Assembly (NCBI GenBank): GCA_023424355.1
Contig: JAFAEA010000170.1
Coordinates: 1-15,304, forward strand
DNA: 15,304 nucleotides
Source: Chloroflexota bacterium
GTDB taxonomy: Bacteria; Chloroflexota; Chloroflexia; Thermomicrobiales; UBA6265
Direction of reading: 5' to 3'
The notes beneath the pieces were generated by a model. The model was given only the letters and a program-made list of their open reading frames with translations, had not been told where the DNA came from and did not search any database. Positions 1 to 6,552 of the stretch are shown here, piece after piece. A program made the translations under genes and the position numbers. Numbering within the stretch: position 1 is the first letter of the stretch; every line of letters begins with the position of its first letter.

Positions 1-737
1 GCGGCTTCCTCCTTCGCGGCCAAAATTGCGTTGTCGATTCCCTGATCCACATCGTAGGTATCGATGAGGAGGGTGTATTTCGGGAAGATGCGCGCGATCT
101 CGCGGAAGGCCGAGATCTCATCCGGGAATGCCTGCACAATCGCGTGCGGAATCGTGCCACTGCCGGGGATTCCGAGTTGCTTGTTGGCTGCGACATAGCT
201 GGAGCTTTCGGCACCGCCGATATAGGCAGATCGGGTGGCCCACAACGGTGCGTGTGCTCGCCTGAATGAGAAATCGGAGAATGAGCGCCCCTTTGCCGCG
301 AGGTGAACCCGGGCCGCCTTGGTTGCGATAAGCGTGCTTACACCCAGGATGCGAACCAGTCCGGATTCCAGCAGCATGCCTTCGATGAACGCGGATTGAA
401 TCTGCATGAGCGGCTGGTGACCGAAGGCGATTTCGCCCTCCGGCATCGCCAGCACATCGCCCGTGAACTTCAAATTGCCCAGCAACTCCAGAAATTCCGG
501 ATCGTACCCCTTTACGCTGGCAATCCACTCGAGATCCTCTTCCGAATACCCGAAATTCTGGATATGCTCAGCCGCAAGCTCGAGACCAGCGGCCACCATG
601 AATCCTCCACCGAACGGTGTGGACCGGGTGAACAGCTCGAAGGTGGAGTGACCGGTGGTGCCGCCTTTCCAGGCGATGTACACCGCATCCAGATGATAAA
701 GATCGATTTCCAGACCGGTGAGTTCGTTTCGATTCAT
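1..737 (-). CDS. pncB: Nicotinate phosphoribosyltransferase, N-terminal 245 residues (cut by window edge)
   Basis: The gene reads leftward from an ATG at 737-735 and has no stop before base 1, so the C-terminal part lies outside the window. The family joins nicotinate to PRPP to make nicotinate mononucleotide, the entry step of NAD salvage (Preiss-Handler pathway), in the cytoplasm. I translated it directly. It shows the family's order of motifs: IDLYHLDAVYIAWK near the start, FELFTRSTPFGGGFMVAAGLE (about 33-53), the FTGDVLAMPEGEIAF strand region, STLIATKAARVHLAAKGR, DFSFRRAHAP, AYIGGAESSSYVAA, and GSGTIPHAIVQAFPDE. His198 in the last motif aligns with the histidine phosphorylated during ATP-coupled catalysis. 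LIDTYDVDQGIDNAI follows, as expected. A GGGG tract about 5 bases upstream serves as a modest ribosome site; a GTG two codons earlier is an alternative start. It diverges from the J-domain gene across 114 bases. Confidence 0.93.
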   Translation of the reverse strand, partial: MNRNELTGLEIDLYHLDAVYIAWKGGTTGHSTFELFTRSTPFGGGFMVAAGLELAAEHIQNFGYSEEDLEWIASVKGYDPEFLELLGNLKFTGDVLAMPEGEIAFGHQPLMQIQSAFIEGMLLESGLVRILGVSTLIATKAARVHLAAKGRSFSDFSFRRAHAPLWATRSAYIGGAESSSYVAANKQLGIPGSGTIPHAIVQAFPDEISAFREIARIFPKYTLLIDTYDVDQGIDNAILAAKEEA

Positions 738-840
738 GTGCACCCCAAACCTGCGTGTCGCCATACGGCGATGATACCGCGATTCCGATATCGAACACCG
801 GTTGGTGCTACAGTTTCAGGTAATTGTTCGAGAACGTTCC

Positions 841-844
841 GGAG
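841..844 (+). promoter_or_regulatory. Ribosome binding site that fixes a TTG start
   Basis: GGAG at 841-844 lies 7 bases before TTG 852-854. The first ATG in frame (903) would remove the family's conserved hydrophobic lead-in, and the far upstream ATG at 303 lies inside the opposite-strand pncB gene. The combination of spacing and homology supports TTG as the real start. Confidence 0.6.
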
Positions 845-851
845 TTCCTCT

Positions 852-1409
852 TTGCTTCCAATCATCGGTGCGCGCGATTATATCGAACCCCTTGGTTTCA
901 TCATGCACAGTTGCCCGCAGTGTCAACAGGAGCGGGTGTTCAGCGTGTACGAAACCAAACGCAAGCTCACGCTCTACTTCATTCCCACAATGAATGTGCG
1001 CAATCAGGCGGTGATGGAATGCACCCAGTGTCACGGACGCTGGGGAATCCCGAATGAGGATAAAGACACCGTGTTCGGTGCGCTCATGACGCAGGAGCAA
1101 GTGACGCAACGGATGATGCGTCGGCAGATTGCCGCCATGCAGCCGCCGGTCCAGCAGCCTCGTGGTCGTACCTTCTATCAGATTCTGCAGGTGGATCAGG
1201 ATGCCGAGCGAGACGTGATCGAGGCGGCGTTCCGTCGACTGGCCATCAAATACCATCCGGATACATCGCAGGATCCGATGGCAGCCGGAAAAATGCGCGA
1301 GGTGCTGATGGCTCGTGATATTTTGCTGGATGAAGTGAAACGCGCAAAGTATGACAAAACGCTGGGAATCGTTCGATACGTCGAGGCGATTCGCCCCAGC
1401 GATGTCTAG
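852..1409 (+). CDS. Zinc-ribbon plus J-domain protein
   Basis: A 185-residue cytoplasmic protein if begun at TTG 852. Residues 2-66 resemble the zinc-ribbon_15 family: a short hydrophobic beginning (LPIIGARDYIEPLGF), Cys21-x2-Cys24, a KLTLYFIPT segment typical of that family, then Cys57-x2-Cys60. A charged, Gln/Met-rich linker (about 68-104) follows. Residues 107-167 are a J domain: TFYQILQVDQDAERDVIEAAFRRLA, then the diagnostic His135-Pro136-Asp137 loop that stimulates DnaK ATPase, and a final helix ending AKYD. There is no Gly/Phe region and no DnaJ-type four-repeat zinc centre, so this is not DnaJ itself but a small class C-like J protein whose zinc ribbon may pick the client (inference). 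It diverges from pncB and converges on the DUF402 gene, with stop codons overlapping in CTAG at 1406-1409. Confidence 0.82.
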   Translation: MLPIIGARDYIEPLGFIMHSCPQCQQERVFSVYETKRKLTLYFIPTMNVRNQAVMECTQCHGRWGIPNEDKDTVFGALMTQEQVTQRMMRRQIAAMQPPVQQPRGRTFYQILQVDQDAERDVIEAAFRRLAIKYHPDTSQDPMAAGKMREVLMARDILLDEVKRAKYDKTLGIVRYVEAIRPSDV

Positions 1410-2002
1410 GCGCGCAGAATAAACTCGGGGATGCCGTACACCGGGTGGCGGTTGAGTTCGATATCTGGTCCAAACTCATCGACACACTCTGCAATAGCCT
1501 CCTGGATGCGTTCCGAGGCAGCTTCTACCTCCACGCTCCACTCCGGCTCGAGGCGCTCGGTTTCAATCTCGGCCTCATACTCGTCGCGATCAAGTTCAGT
1601 TACATTGCCATTCAGATCCAGCCAGAGATCCAGCTCAAGATCGATATCAGCATAGTAGTTGCTGCGGATCTCGAGGAGAGGCTTGGAGAAGTTGACATAG
1701 TACCCGATGGTGCGTCGATCATCGGCAATGAACCGCAGCAGGGAGAACCATCGATCGGGGAAGAACCACTGCTCGGCGAAAGATCGCTTCACGATTTCTT
1801 CACCCTCATTGGTGATGATGGTGGCCTCACGCGGACGGAAGAACCGGAATCCGTGGCGGAGAATGTTCCGATCACCCTGATCAGTTGGCAGCGTGAACCA
1901 GCCACCATTGATCTCATACTCCCAGCTGGCACCCCGCAACTTTTCCTTCCGGTAATAGAGCCGGGTTCCGCGGGTATCAAACTGTGGAGTAGGTGGTGTC
2001 AT
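1406..2002 (-). CDS. DUF402 family protein
   Basis: A 198-residue soluble protein. The centre carries the DUF402 signature: IGYYVNFSKPLLE (about 99-111), then YYADIDLELDLWLDLNG with closely spaced acidic residues (Asp119, Asp121, Asp125) and ELDRDEYEAE. The acidic cluster is thought to bind metal in this fold. Some DUF402 proteins act on RNA or nucleotides (the FAU-1-like RNA-binding domain, nucleoside di/triphosphatases), but the substrate of this one cannot be read from sequence. Its ATG overlaps the rsmG stop as ATGA (1999-2002), so it is probably translated by coupling, and as the third gene of dxs-rsmG-DUF402 it may share an RNA-related role with RsmG (inference). The C-terminal third (about 140-198) is Glu-rich and helical-looking. 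Confidence 0.85.
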   Translation of the reverse strand: MTPPTPQFDTRGTRLYYRKEKLRGASWEYEINGGWFTLPTDQGDRNILRHGFRFFRPREATIITNEGEEIVKRSFAEQWFFPDRWFSLLRFIADDRRTIGYYVNFSKPLLEIRSNYYADIDLELDLWLDLNGNVTELDRDEYEAEIETERLEPEWSVEVEAASERIQEAIAECVDEFGPDIELNRHPVYGIPEFILRA

Positions 2003-2796
2003 CGCTCACCGCGCTTTCTTCGCGGCTCGGCCTTTTGCTGTGGACTCCCCAGTGGAGAACGAGCGGGCAACCCGACCCGACGTGGATACGTTCCGGGCGT
2101 TGCCTGATCCTTGCGCACCAGCACGAGGCGAGTATCAACCTCGGAACCACCATCGGGCAGAATATCCTGCGAAACGATCGTGCCTCCGAGTTTGCCGGCC
2201 GCCTTGCGAGCGATACCGAGTTCTTCGTCGATCTCGACTCCCTTGGGAAGCACGAGCCATCCCTTCATGGAAACGAACGGCAAGCCGAGTTCCATGAGAG
2301 CTGAGAGTGAAGTCACCGCGCGGGCAGTTACCACATCGAAACCGTTGCGCCAGTTGATATCGTGGCCGAGCTCTTCCGCCCTGGCTTGTACAGCCGTGAC
2401 GTTTTCCAGGCCAAGTCCGTCGATAACATCTCGCTGGAACTGAACCTTCTTGCCGGTGGCATCGAGCAAACTGAACTCAAGATCGGGGAGGGCGATTGCG
2501 AGCACGATTCCGGGGATACCACCACCGCTACCGAGATCCATCACTTTGCCGGTGCCGGCGCGTTCACGCACGGTATCCACCAGTCGCAGACTCTCAAGAA
2601 TCAGCCGACGTTCGATGCCGTCGAAATCGCGCACTGCTGTGAGGTTCACCTTTTGGTTTCGTTCATGGAGCATATCGCGATAACCGAGCAGCAGATCGAT
2701 CTGATCCTCGCCAAGTGAAAGACCCAATGGCTCAACTATTTCAGCGAACTGCGCACTGCTGCGAGTTCCGGTGGTGATTTCCTGTGCCTGATCCAT
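1999..2796 (-). CDS. rsmG: 16S rRNA (guanine527-N7)-methyltransferase RsmG (GidB)
   Basis: A 265-residue class I SAM-dependent methyltransferase that makes m7G at position 527 of 16S rRNA in the 530 loop; loss in other bacteria gives low-level streptomycin resistance. Visible family marks: an N-terminal helical part with LHERNQKVNLTAVRD (about 43-57) and ESLRL, SAM motif I DLGSGGGIPG at 87-96, FSLLDATGKKVQF as the motif II region, then FDVVTARAV, and the C-terminal YPRRVGLPARSPL segment typical of RsmG. The tail is basic and about 20 residues longer than usual. Its ATG shares one base with the dxs stop (TGATG on the minus strand), and its own stop overlaps the DUF402 start, so the three genes form a coupled operon read leftward. 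Confidence 0.96.
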   Translation of the reverse strand: MDQAQEITTGTRSSAQFAEIVEPLGLSLGEDQIDLLLGYRDMLHERNQKVNLTAVRDFDGIERRLILESLRLVDTVRERAGTGKVMDLGSGGGIPGIVLAIALPDLEFSLLDATGKKVQFQRDVIDGLGLENVTAVQARAEELGHDINWRNGFDVVTARAVTSLSALMELGLPFVSMKGWLVLPKGVEIDEELGIARKAAGKLGGTIVSQDILPDGGSEVDTRLVLVRKDQATPGTYPRRVGLPARSPLGSPQQKAEPRRKRGER

Positions 2797-4754
2797 CAGC
2801 TGATGCCACTCTGCTTTGCAGCCACAGGTGCTTCACTATTGATGTACTTCATAGCTGCATCGAAGATGCTATCGACGCCGATTCCGGCGAGATCGCGCAA
2901 GCGATTCTGCGATGCCTGGTCGAAGAACTTGTCCGCAACTCCCAGCGTGGTCACTGGAGTCTGGATATCGTTGTTGGCAAGCATTTCGAGAACAGCGCTG
3001 CCAAATCCGCCTGCGATAACGTTCTCTTCAACAGTCACAATGCCGTTGGAATTGCTGGCCAGATCCTTGAAGAGTTCCTCATCGAGCGGCTTGATGAAAC
3101 GGGCGTTCACGACTGTGGCACTGTGCCCGAGTTCGTGCAGCCGATTTGCCGCCTGCAACGCCGCGGGAACCGTGGAGCCAACCGCGAGAATGGTGACATC
3201 CGATCCCTCGCGTAGCACTTCGGCCTTGCCCATTGGCAAGACTTCCATCGGCAAACTCGTATCCACACCAACACCCGCTCCGCGCGGATAGCGAATGGCC
3301 ACCGGACCTTCCTCGTGCGCCAATGCAGTCTTAACCATGTGGCGGAGTTCCATCTCATCCTTCGGGGCCATCACCACCATGTTCGGGATGATCCTCAAGT
3401 AACTGAGATCGAACACACCGTGATGTGTTCGGCCGTCATCACCAGCAAAGCCGGCACGGTCCAACGCGAAGATCACCGGGAGCCGCTGAATCGCAACATC
3501 GTGAATGATTTGGTCATATGCGCGCTGCAGGAAGGTGCTGTAGATACCGACGATCGGTCGGAGACCATCCGTCGCCAAACCGGCAGCAAAAGTGACAGCG
3601 TGCTGTTCGGCAATGCCGACATCGAAGAAGCGATCCGGGAATTCCTTTTCGAACTTTCCAAGGCTGGTACCACTCGGCATCGCTGCGGTAATCGCATAGA
3701 CACGATCATCCTCGCGAGCCAAATCAATAGCGGCCTGCGCCAGGGCATCCTGATACTTCGGTGGAGACTTCGGTGCATTCGGATTGGTCGGCGCGCTCAC
3801 CGCATGGGCGCGTTCGATATCGTTCTTTGCTGGATCGTATCCCTTGCCTTTTTGGGTATGGATGTGGATCACGATCGGATTCGGGCTTCCCTTCGCATAC
3901 TTCAGGGCATCGATGAGTGCGTTGATGTTGTGCCCATCAACTGGTCCCGTGTATGTGAAACCAAGTTCTTCAAAGAAGGAAGCGTGATAAATGAACTCCT
4001 TCATGGAGTCCTTTATCCGCTTGCCGAGCTCCACCAAAGTCTTGCCTTGCGGAAGCTTTTCGACGAAATCGGCGAGATCATCCTTGGCCCGGTTGTAGCT
4101 GGGATCAGTTCGTAAGCGGTTGAGGTGACCACTCATGGCGCCAACATTCGGAGCGATGCTCATTTCATTGTCATTGAGCACCACAATCAGCGGCACATCC
4201 AAATGGCCGGCATTGTTCAGGGCTTCATAGGCCATACCACCGGTGAGCGCACCATCTCCGATTACGGCAACAGCGCTGCCACGCTCGGTTTTTGGCTTGC
4301 GCTGCTCGGCAACGCACATACCCAGTGCGGCAGAGATGCTGGTGCTGGCGTGGCCGGCGCCAAACTGATCGTGCGGGCTTTCATCGCGGCTGAGAAAACC
4401 GCTCATGCCACCTTCCTGACGCAGCACGGAAAAGCCGTGTGTGCGACCGGTAAGCATCTTGTGTGCGTAGGCCTGATGCCCCACATCCCAGACGAGTTTG
4501 TCTTTCGGCGAATCGAAGACATAGTGCATGGCGATGGCGAGCTCCACCGGACCAAGACTGGCGCCAAGGTGTCCACCGGTTTTGGTGACGGATCCGATGA
4601 GGGCGGCGCGGATCTCGGCAGCAAGCTCAACGAGTTGTTTGCGAGAGAGCTTTTTTACGTCATCCGGATTCGATATCGCGGCGAGAAGTGGGCCGCACTC
4701 GATTTCGACTGCTGATTCAAATTGGGATGGAAATTTGCCGTTGCTATCGGCCAT
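2796..4754 (-). CDS. dxs: 1-deoxy-D-xylulose-5-phosphate synthase
   Basis: A 652-residue thiamine-diphosphate enzyme joining pyruvate and glyceraldehyde 3-phosphate; first and rate-controlling step of the MEP isoprenoid pathway, also feeding thiamine and pyridoxal synthesis. The N-terminal domain has TGGHLGASLGPVEL with His62, WDVGHQAYAHKMLTGR, and the ThDP motif GDGALTGG...NN at 166-181. The middle has YTGPVDGHN. The pyrimidine domain has FFDVGIAEQHAVTFAAG with its catalytic Glu, DRAGFAGDDGRTHHG and RYPRGAG. A C-terminal transketolase domain completes it, so no catalytic part is missing. The protein has about 20 extra residues before the usual beginning. The ATG at 4754 is supported by AAGGA (4764-4768) 9 bases upstream. 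It heads the dxs-rsmG-DUF402 operon. The plus strand of this region holds a long open frame, which is a shadow. Confidence 0.97.
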   Translation of the reverse strand: MADSNGKFPSQFESAVEIECGPLLAAISNPDDVKKLSRKQLVELAAEIRAALIGSVTKTGGHLGASLGPVELAIAMHYVFDSPKDKLVWDVGHQAYAHKMLTGRTHGFSVLRQEGGMSGFLSRDESPHDQFGAGHASTSISAALGMCVAEQRKPKTERGSAVAVIGDGALTGGMAYEALNNAGHLDVPLIVVLNDNEMSIAPNVGAMSGHLNRLRTDPSYNRAKDDLADFVEKLPQGKTLVELGKRIKDSMKEFIYHASFFEELGFTYTGPVDGHNINALIDALKYAKGSPNPIVIHIHTQKGKGYDPAKNDIERAHAVSAPTNPNAPKSPPKYQDALAQAAIDLAREDDRVYAITAAMPSGTSLGKFEKEFPDRFFDVGIAEQHAVTFAAGLATDGLRPIVGIYSTFLQRAYDQIIHDVAIQRLPVIFALDRAGFAGDDGRTHHGVFDLSYLRIIPNMVVMAPKDEMELRHMVKTALAHEEGPVAIRYPRGAGVGVDTSLPMEVLPMGKAEVLREGSDVTILAVGSTVPAALQAANRLHELGHSATVVNARFIKPLDEELFKDLASNSNGIVTVEENVIAGGFGSAVLEMLANNDIQTPVTTLGVADKFFDQASQNRLRDLAGIGVDSIFDAAMKYINSEAPVAAKQSGIS

Positions 4755-4840
4755 GGGCGTCAGTCCTTGTCGGTAAGGCGCGGATATCTGCGTCGGGGCG
4801 AAGATGGTGTTGGATCATCAACGCAGGCTTAATACCAACC

Positions 4841-4870
4841 AGTATACCCGTGCCTCTTAATCGGTGTCCG
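4841..4870 (-). promoter_or_regulatory. Candidate promoter for the dxs operon
   Basis: On the minus strand, CGGACA (4870-4865) is followed after 18 bases by TATACT (4846-4841), a 5/6 match to the -10 box. The predicted start lies about 80 bases before the dxs ATG. The -35 box falls inside the last codons of the upstream acetyltransferase gene. No intrinsic terminator separates the two genes, so read-through may also contribute. Judged by eye only. Confidence 0.4.
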
Positions 4871-5459
4871 TTCGATTCGCGTATGTACGATCCCAACGGG
4901 AGCGAGTGAGTTTCATCGCGATCACATCGAGACGGGTGGAGCGGGCCCACTCTATGGTGCGGCCAGTTTCCTGAAATCCGACCTTCTCGTAGCTTGTCCT
5001 GGCCCGGCCGTTGTGCTCGAAAACTTCCAGATTCACAGCTGAAAGTTTGAATCTCTCGAATGCTTCCGCAACCACAAGTCGCGTGGCATCGGTTCCGAAT
5101 CCTCGACTCCAGTTGGTTTTCTCACCAATCACAATGCGGAACAGGCATTCGCCACCATGCTCATCCACTTCGGTGATAGCGGTGGTTCCCAGCAAAGTGT
5201 TGCCTTCGTTTTCATAGATCGCCCAGGCGGTGCCATTGGCGGAGTTGGGGAGAATGATGCTGTTGAAGTAGCCCTGAGCCTGAAATGGGGTGAGCGGTTG
5301 CAGATCGTGCCGAAGCACGCGGGCGATTTCGGGATCGGTATACCAGCGGACAAATGCCTCTTCATCCGCGGGCGCGTGTTTGCGCAGGCTCACCTTGGCT
5401 CCGGCCCGTACCAGAGTTGGAATCTCTTTTTGCTTGAAGGAGTTTCTGCCGAGGATCAT
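4857..5459 (-). CDS. GNAT-family N-acetyltransferase (RimJ/RimL-like)
   Basis: A 200-residue cytoplasmic acetyltransferase using acetyl-CoA. The fold is recognisable from VSLRKHAPADEEAFVRWYTDPEI (about 23-45; the usual opening of Acetyltransf_3/RimJ-type proteins), WAIYENEGNTLLGTTAI, then the acetyl-CoA pyrophosphate loop NWSRGFGTDATRLVV with Arg119-Gly120-x-Gly122, and AVNLEVFEHNGRARTSYEKVGF near the end. The target is unknown; relatives modify ribosomal protein N-termini, amino acids or antibiotics. The open frame continues much further upstream, but homology begins near residue 15 and the upstream part lies opposite the frame of the zinc-ribbon gene, so I took ATG 5459-5457, with GGTG 7 bases before it. 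A GTG three codons earlier is the alternative. It lies between the double-zinc-ribbon gene and dxs, all on the minus strand. Confidence 0.85.
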   Translation of the reverse strand: MILGRNSFKQKEIPTLVRAGAKVSLRKHAPADEEAFVRWYTDPEIARVLRHDLQPLTPFQAQGYFNSIILPNSANGTAWAIYENEGNTLLGTTAITEVDEHGGECLFRIVIGEKTNWSRGFGTDATRLVVAEAFERFKLSAVNLEVFEHNGRARTSYEKVGFQETGRTIEWARSTRLDVIAMKLTRSRWDRTYANRTDTD

Positions 5460-5483
5460 AGGATTCACCAGGGTGTGTGCACG

Positions 5484-5516
5484 TAAATCGGGTTGAGGCC
5501 TACGCCCCAACCCGAT
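5484..5516 (-). terminator. Strong hairpin, probable weak intrinsic terminator after the zinc-ribbon gene
   Basis: On the minus-strand transcript ATCGGGTTG pairs with CAACCCGAT (9 bp), continued inward by GGGC/GCCT (one G-U) around a GTAG loop: about 13 pairs in all. Only TTT follows, so termination may be partial. On the plus strand the G-U becomes an A-C mismatch, so the structure favours the minus transcript. It lies 32 bases past the zinc-ribbon stop and ends 25 bases before the GNAT start. Confidence 0.55.
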
Positions 5517-5521
5517 GGTAT

Positions 5522-5535
5522 CAGTATCGATACTG
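5522..5535. repeat. Perfect 14-bp palindrome
   Basis: CAGTATCGATACTG is a perfect, loopless palindrome sitting between the zinc-ribbon stop and the hairpin at 5487-5516. Lacking a loop, it suits a dimeric DNA-binding protein better than an RNA hairpin. On the plus strand TTTTG follows, but no plus-strand gene ends here. Confidence 0.5.
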
Positions 5536-5547
5536 TTTTGTGTGCTA

Positions 5548-5940
5548 CTAGTAGTTGTAGCGAGGGCTGGAAGCCTTGCGGCTCTGGAAGCACTCTCGGC
5601 AGTAAACCGGCTTACCCGGGCTTGGGTTGAACGGTACTTCGGTTTCCTTGCCACACTCGGAGCAGGTAGCCGGGTAGAGTGTGCGCTGGCCACCGCCATT
5701 GCCACCATATCCACCACCGCCGCCTCGGCTGTAGCCGCCACCGCCGCCGTAGCTATCGCCACCGCTGCTGTAACCGCCACCGAAGCTATCGCCATCGTTT
5801 CGCTGCTGCTTGCGCTGCTGTCGGCACGACTGGCATCGCTGCGGATCGGAAAATCCGCGGGACGTGTAGAAATCCTGCTCACCTGCCGTGAACACGAACT
5901 CATTGCCGCAATCGCGGCAGGTAAGCGTTCGATCGCTCAT
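5548..5940 (-). CDS. Gly-rich protein with two zinc ribbons (zf-trcl plus CxxC-x17-CxxC)
   Basis: A 130-residue protein in three parts. Residues 4-44 are a probable zinc-ribbon of the zf-trcl type: Cys8-x2-Cys11, FVFTAGEQDFYTSRGFSDP, then Cys36-x2-Cys39 and a basic QQRKQQR stretch. Residues 50-84 are low complexity, almost all Gly, Tyr, Ser and Asp, in repeated GGGGGY units with one SRGG. Residues 91-118 are a second ribbon with exactly 17 residues between Cys93-x2-Cys96 and Cys114-x2-Cys117, the known CxxC-x17-CxxC domain; it ends in a Tyr/Arg tail (SPRYNY). Both families occur in Chloroflexota and are uncharacterised. The GGY/RGG linker recalls RNA-binding proteins, so nucleic-acid binding is a reasonable but unproven guess. 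GAGAGG about 10 bases before the ATG is a good ribosome site. Candidate promoters lie 165-240 bases upstream. Confidence 0.85.
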   Translation of the reverse strand: MSDRTLTCRDCGNEFVFTAGEQDFYTSRGFSDPQRCQSCRQQRKQQRNDGDSFGGGYSSGGDSYGGGGGYSRGGGGGYGGNGGGQRTLYPATCSECGKETEVPFNPSPGKPVYCRECFQSRKASSPRYNY

Positions 5941-6040
5941 TTTCCCTGAACCTCTCTTGCCCTAAACACGATTAGCGTGCGGGCCAAACTGGAAAAAAAC
6001 TCCTCCCGCGGCGTGTCCTTCACCAGTTTGCGCACAAACG

Positions 6041-6062
6041 CGTACGGGAAAATTCCCGCACG
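6041..6062. repeat. Inverted repeat in the zinc-ribbon gene leader
   Basis: CGGGAA-AA-TTCCCG at 6045-6058, extended after one mismatch by CGT/ACG on each side (6041-6043 and 6060-6062). It lies inside the predicted 5' leader of the zinc-ribbon gene, about 100 bases before its ATG. It could be an RNA hairpin or an operator. Confidence 0.5.
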
Positions 6063-6103
6063 GGTTCGAGAGCCACCTATTTGGAAACGTCTCGGTTTAG
6101 CGA

Positions 6104-6112
6104 AGTATAGCA
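6104..6112 (-). promoter_or_regulatory. Candidate extended -10 promoter for the zinc-ribbon gene
   Basis: The minus strand reads TGC-TATACT (6112-6104), a TGn extended -10 element with 5/6 in the core. No good -35 is seen, which extended -10 promoters can do without. Transcription would start near 6097, giving a leader of about 155 bases before the ATG at 5940. Confidence 0.4.
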
Positions 6113-6184
6113 GACCGTAGATAAATACACATCTCCCGGTTATTGCCGTAGGAACCTCACCCGGTTTCCGCACACCATGGCAAC

Positions 6185-6213
6185 AATATAAAGAGATGCA
6201 AGTTCCTAATCAA
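6185..6213 (-). promoter_or_regulatory. Second candidate minus-strand promoter
   Basis: TTGATT (6213-6208) and TATATT (6190-6185) on the minus strand are separated by 17 bases: a 4/6 -35 with a 5/6 -10 at ideal spacing. It would give the zinc-ribbon gene a leader of about 240 bases. The region is AT-rich, so chance matches are likelier than elsewhere. Confidence 0.35.
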
Positions 6214-6434
6214 TTGTTATTGAATATGCTGCAAACCGGCGAACTGATCTTTTTTGTTTTGATATTCCCCAAACCAGTCAACTGCTGTTCCAGGCCAGTG
6301 CGGGTTGGCTCGGTCTCGCACAGAATCACGCAATTGGACCAGTACACAAGGGCATTGAATCTCACACGTCTACTTAACTGAGGTCTTATGCCGATAGATA
6401 GTCACATTACCGTATACAATTATTTGTAGATGCG

Positions 6435-6464
6435 TTGACATCCTAAGTTTGCGTTGGTTAGAGT
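6435..6464 (+). promoter_or_regulatory. Probable promoter of the ABC transporter operon
   Basis: A perfect -35 box TTGACA (6435-6440) is followed after 18 bases by TAGAGT (6459-6464, 4/6). Transcription would begin near 6471, leaving a leader of about 87 bases before GTG 6558. An inverted repeat (6415-6428) sits 6 bases upstream of the -35 box and could hold a regulator. Confidence 0.6.
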
Positions 6465-6545
6465 AGCCTCAGTTTCGCTGGCCGGAAGAAATCGTTTTCA
6501 CGAATAGAACGGCCAACGCCTGCCCGCATTCTCGTGGGCGATATG

Positions 6546-6552
6546 AAGGAGG
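6546..6552 (+). promoter_or_regulatory. Perfect Shine-Dalgarno that fixes a GTG start
   Basis: AAGGAGG lies 5 bases before GTG 6558-6560. Starting at the upstream in-frame GTG (6534) or ATG (6543) would place this site inside the coding sequence and lengthen the Tat n-region for no reason, so GTG 6558 is taken as the start. Confidence 0.8.

Noticed and set aside
303..851. Upstream part of the long plus-strand frame 303-1409
   Set aside because: It runs opposite the clearly conserved pncB coding sequence and shows no family resemblance; family homology begins only at about 852.
3315..4115. 266-residue plus-strand frame opposite dxs
   Set aside because: Antisense shadow of a complete, conserved dxs gene.
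5690..5790. Repetitive sequence in the Gly-rich linker as a possible CRISPR or tandem array
   Set aside because: The repetition follows GGN codons of a poly-Gly/Tyr linker; there are no constant repeat and spacer units.
5460..5903. Extension of the acetyltransferase frame to 5903
   Set aside because: The extra residues are Ala/Thr/Ser-rich and lie in another frame of the Gly-rich zinc-ribbon gene; GNAT homology starts after 5459.
5937..6173. 78-residue minus-strand frame ending as ATGA on the zinc-ribbon start
   Set aside because: GTG start without a ribosome site, many rare-type codons (AGA, ATA, AGG, CTA) and no motif. The ATGA overlap is curious but not enough; it is more likely leader sequence.
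6196..6381. 61-residue plus-strand frame in the control region
   Set aside because: No good ribosome site, no motif, AT-rich intergenic composition.
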